Of a stretch of 64,000 nucleotides of DNA, positions 60,023 through 64,000 are shown piece after piece. Source of the stretch: Pogonophryne albipinna (taxonomy: Eukaryota > Chordata > Actinopteri > Perciformes > Artedidraconidae); contig CM053243.1 of the NCBI GenBank assembly GCA_028583405.1, positions 19,509,550 through 19,573,549 on the forward strand. The letters are read 5' to 3'. Position numbers and translations under genes: made by a program. The notes below the pieces were generated by a model, which did no database searches, had not been told where the DNA came from, and saw nothing but the letters and a program-made list of their open reading frames with translations. Each line of letters opens with the position of its first letter. Position 1 is the stretch's first letter.

Positions 60023-61722
60023 TCTTGAAGTTTTTTCCCCCTGAAATAATAAATGATATAACATTTGTTTATAAGGAACACAGGATAACAATTGTTTCGA
60101 CCGCAATGACACAGAAGGAAATAACTACCACTGCACTTATTGGCTGCTGTTATAACTTTCCTTGGAAACATTTTTATATTATTACCAAGGGTTGTTAAAT
60201 CTTAGTTTCCCCTCAAAGAAAAGGCATTTATTTTAGTATATATACTTAAATGTCAAGATTTCAACCATAAGGTCTTTCCCAGATTAAGATGTTCCTAACG
60301 ATTTTAGTTTAAATGAATGTCATTATAGATAATTATGTGAAGCAGATTGTGATTTAGAATTTGATAGATCAGTCCCTTAGTCATATTTGTTTGTTAAATG
60401 AATGTTACCTGTTGAGAATGACCTGTACTGTTTTCCAGAGTGATGATGAAAGCCAAAATCATTTTTCGTGTTTATTTATTCATCCAGGGAACACAAAAAG
60501 CATAATAAAGACACAAAAGACAATCATCTCTGTAATTATGAGACATAATGTTTAAAGAGGTTTTAGGTATGTATTATATTTCCTCTAAGCCTGATATAAA
60601 ACCCATCACTTTTTAAGTGCAGACAGATTGCACAAATGACCAAAATAGAGCAGATTATCCAAAACAGAAAATGTGTTTTGATGAAAATGCTTTTAAAATG
60701 TTACGTATCCCTGAAAGATGTGAGCTGTTAGTTGGAGATACAATTAAAACATAACTTTATGTCATCCCCAGAGCTTAGTTCATGCTCTTGACAGATAGGG
60801 AAATTGTTGCACATTTTCTCAACTCATTTAGTTTTTCCTTACTTTATATCAGTTTAGATTAATAAGTGAAATGGCTGCAAATCTCCATTAGAAGCTAAAT
60901 CCAGTGACTCATTACAACAAAATATACTACTACTCGTAGTGAAAACTAAAATGTTTTCAAACTGAGCTAAGACCAGAGTCTCTTTTACCATGGAAAAAAC
61001 ATCACACCCTTTCTTCACTTAGGATGCACATTTTCAGTAACTATTTAATCCTAGTTTCAATTATTATATACATTTTGTTATACTTCTGAATATCTGGCCT
61101 GACACACAGGATAATAAAAATGTATTAAATCCATATGAACCATTTGCAAAAGGATCATAAAGAAAAATATATAATCAAAAAGACTATACTTAAACAAACT
61201 AGCTCAAAAGAAAGACATTTTGTGTAGAGGCACGAGGTTTTCCTTTAGGAGTAGCTTTTAGATACTATTTTTGGTCTATGACAATGACTTTAAGAAGTCA
61301 ACTAAATCGACAAATGAAGGCATTCAAACTTGTATGTGTTACAGTTTGCTGGTCTGTTTGAAAACTACAACATTTCTGTCTGCAGTCCTTCCGCAGTTAT
61401 TCCTCTCTGCCTTCGGAGGGCAGTATGAACCAAGGGCATGATGGACCTCTTAGTTTAAACCGAGGGTAAACTCCTATCTGTTCATAACTACATTATTCCA
61501 AATATATATTTTTTAATTAAGAAAACATGATGATATTAATTGTGTGTCTGTATGAATATAAAATATGACAAAGCTGTCAGACAAATGATATCAGAGGCAA
61601 AAAAAAGAGATGATTTGCTGTTAACTCTTACAGTGTATATTACTTCCCATTTTTGGGCAAATCCAAGTTCCAAGTCCTGTTAGAGACTGTTTCCCGGCAA
61701 GACTGCTCTCAAAGGGTTTAAC
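60023..61722. other. Intergenic stretch between the DRC4-like gene and strc
   Basis: AT-rich sequence that includes the 3' flank of the DRC4-like gene. No canonical AATAAA was seen close to its stop codon; an ATTAAA variant on the minus strand lies near 61,511-61,516. No other gene or repeat recognised. Confidence 0.4.
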
Positions 61723-63918
61723 TCAAAGCCCCTCCACCGAGACACGGAGAGATCTTTGCTTTGCTTCGTAGGTCAGCAGCAAATCCTTACGAGCCTGCCG
61801 GATACACATGAGTATGAACAGCACGACAGCATCAAAGTGAATATCATCATTTGTGAAATATGCATTTCAGCAAATAAAGAAATGACTAACCTTGGAAAGC
61901 TGAGCTCTTTTATTCTGTAACTTCTTGATGGAATTATTACTGGAGTCAAGATATTCCTACAAACAAAAACATGTTACTGTGAAAGTATTGTACAAACGTG
62001 CAATGTATGCAACATGCATGATATACATACTGTTTTAAAGGAAATGTACCTCAATTTTGTTAGTGACCCCATTAATGGCAGTTTGGTCCATGTTAGAGGC
62101 AGAAATCACAGAGAAGAGCTGAGCCTGCGTCTTCTCCACGCTCTCTGTCAGGCCTTCCAGCTTCAACTCCAGCAGCGAGCTCTTCAGATTCACTTTATGC
62201 TGCACCTTCTGAACGTTCTCAGTGAAAGTCTTGTATAGCTCATCCCTTTCCTGCTGAAGCTGTGTGACGTTCACACACAAACAAATGCAAAAACATTCAC
62301 ATAAATACCCAAAAGAAATCCCTAGCATTTGACCCACATTCAACATTTGAGCTACATGACAGCGCAACTCAATTTCAATCTTACCTTGCTGAATTTCTGT
62401 TCCATAGTTTCACATTCCCGTTTCAGATTATCCAGCTCATTCTTTTTTAGCTTTTCATAGAAATCCTGTCAAAAACAGTTTCAAAGATTGACCTTGTGCG
62501 CATGGACAGTATGCTACGCTTCTACTGATTAGGTCACTGGTATTAACACATGTCAACGATCCTTGTAACCAACAAACCGTTTTCTTTGTATAGTTATGGA
62601 TTTGTTTCTCCTTTTTAACAATTTTCTCTTTGACGTTGGATAGAAGCTCAGTGAGACGTTTGTTATCGTCCCAAAGATCAGTCAAATCCTTTATCTTCTG
62701 CTTCTGTTTGCACTTCATGGCTTGTATTAGTAGCTAAGAAAAAACAATTAAACATTACATGTAAATAAAACAAAACCTGATAATTGTTTCCACTTTATAG
62801 AGTAAATCAATAAGTACTATAAGAAAAAATCAGCATCGAGCCTGAACAAAACATCTGAAATGTATTTGCCTTCAGTCTGACAAAGATGTATAATGCGTCA
62901 ATAAATACCTTGACTGTGTCGTTCATATCCAATTCCTGAGGCATGCTATCAACGAGAGCTTTATCTTCCTTAAAGGATTGGTTGTGGTCTTCTATAACAG
63001 TGTTAATGTGTCTGTTCCAAAGTGCTTCTCTCTGACTGGTCTCTTGGTTCCTCATGTTGTACAGCTCTAATGGCAGTGAATCCATCTTTTTCTCATACTT
63101 GGCTTGGATTCCTACTCAATTAGTGACAAAAAAAAAAAGACAGCTCCAATTGAGTTTTTACAGCACTGGGTGACGCATTCAAATCAAAATGAGATTCGCT
63201 TTTTTTACCTGCGAGTTTCTTCTCCAAGCTGTCCCTTATTTCAGCAATTTCTTCAGCATTTGTCTGTTGAAATAACAAGAAAACTGATGTATGCTTACTT
63301 GTTTAAATAAATCAGAGTAAAGAAAAATATTCCTTCAACAGATCTTTATGTGTAGCAATAACAAAAGTTTGAACTACAAACCAGATCAAGTTCCTTGACG
63401 AGGTTTTCATTATCATGTTCCTGCTTGTCGACCATGATGGCCTTCATGTCCTTATGAAGCTGAGCCTCGAGCTGTCCTTGCTCTTTTTGCCCCTCCTGAG
63501 TGGAGACTAAAGCATCTGCTCTCAACTCAGAGATGGTGTTCTGATGTTCACACAGGAGGTGCTTCATCTTCTGCTTATAGACCTGGTGCGGAAAATGAAT
63601 AAAATGCGCATTAATAAAGCGATTCAGTAAGCAATGACCTGCATATGAAGGGAGGTTTATTCCATAAAAGTTCTCTGTGTTAGCATGTAGAGCTGCAAAA
63701 CACTTGAGTAATAACTTCACCTTGATCTCTACTTGGTGACGCCCCTCATCCTCTTCTATGTCCTTATCAAAGTTCTTCCGCTCAGCCTTGACCTCCTCAA
63801 GTTGTCTTTCTGTGATCTTCCAAAACGAGTGGATTTTGTCCCTCTCGAGCTGAAAGTAGTTTCTCTCTTCCCTCTCTCTATCCAGCTCCTCTTGAAGGCG
63901 CACAATGTGTTCTTCCAG
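61723..63918 (-). CDS. gas8: Divergent GAS8/DRC4-like dynein regulatory complex subunit (5' end outside window)
   Basis: DRC4 (GAS8) is a coiled-coil subunit of the nexin-dynein regulatory complex that links axonemal doublets and controls ciliary beating. Nine exons join in frame: 63918-63721, 63582-63382, 63263-63209, 63111-62909, 62733-62578, 62465-62385, 62259-62050, 61956-61891, 61794-61723 (413 residues plus stop). The first visible exon is highly similar to the family ([27 protein letters not shown]), as is exon 7 ([10 protein letters not shown]). The middle exons are much more divergent. The whole protein is predicted coiled-coil with no membrane segment. The end ([15 protein letters not shown]) comes about 30 residues earlier than in human. 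The start codon and N-terminus lie beyond 64,000. It may be a fast-evolving gas8 paralog and not the orthologue, so the symbol is tentative. Confidence 0.85.
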
Positions 63919-64000
63919 CTGAAATACAGAAATATATTTTAGTTTACACATCTGAGCCAGACAGTGTGGTTGAGAGGTTGTTGTTAACCCAAAGGGGCAG

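Overview
The window is teleost fish nuclear DNA. It is AT-rich, has intron-exon genes with GT/AG splice sites, and is full of fish-type DNA transposons (hAT, Tc1/mariner, TTAA-flanked MITEs), LINE/SINE tails and a long (TG)n tract. The recognised genes match vertebrate families, and all of them lie on the minus strand. I saw no RNA genes, CRISPR arrays or prokaryotic features. All gene names come from reading translations by eye against remembered families; no database search was run.

Layout. Positions 1-25,231 hold no coding exon that I can recognise. They contain a mobile-element cluster at 4.7-9.1 kb (SINE-like repeat, retroelement tail, two hAT elements, one TTAA-flanked element) and a (TG)n tract at 12.0 kb. 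At 25,232-25,556 lies the first coding exon of a furin-type proprotein convertase, with a signal peptide and the start of the prodomain. Its 5' non-coding exon is probably the GC-rich block ending at a consensus donor at 36,423, and its later exons must lie beyond the left edge, so the next intron would exceed 25 kb. Between these two exons sit two abutting non-autonomous hAT elements (25,819-26,899 and 26,908-28,133) and a deleted Tc1 transposon (32,814-34,140). A hAT MITE follows at 34,388-34,967.

Positions 38,973-58,119 carry a complete stereocilin gene (strc). I reconstructed 29 coding exons that join in frame over 5,853 nt (1,950 residues), from a signal peptide to a hydrophobic, GPI-signal-like C-terminus, with a polyA signal at 38,906-38,911. 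Its introns contain a nearly intact Tc1-like transposon, a palindromic derivative of it with telomere-like repeats, and a 5'-truncated LINE whose tail ends about six bases inside a splice donor. Upstream is a small relic resembling the C-terminal exon of PIP5KL1. From 61,723 to beyond the right edge lies a divergent GAS8/DRC4-like axonemal gene, with nine exons visible.

Functionally the genes are independent: a secretory-pathway protease, a hair-bundle extracellular protein and a ciliary dynein-regulatory subunit. Stereocilin and DRC4 both concern ciliated or stereociliated cells, but nothing in the sequence shows they are co-regulated. The most unusual features are structural: three copies of one 8-bp target site around two hAT elements, two hAT elements that independently lost the same catalytic core, and a Tc1 foldback with telomere-like repeats in both arms.
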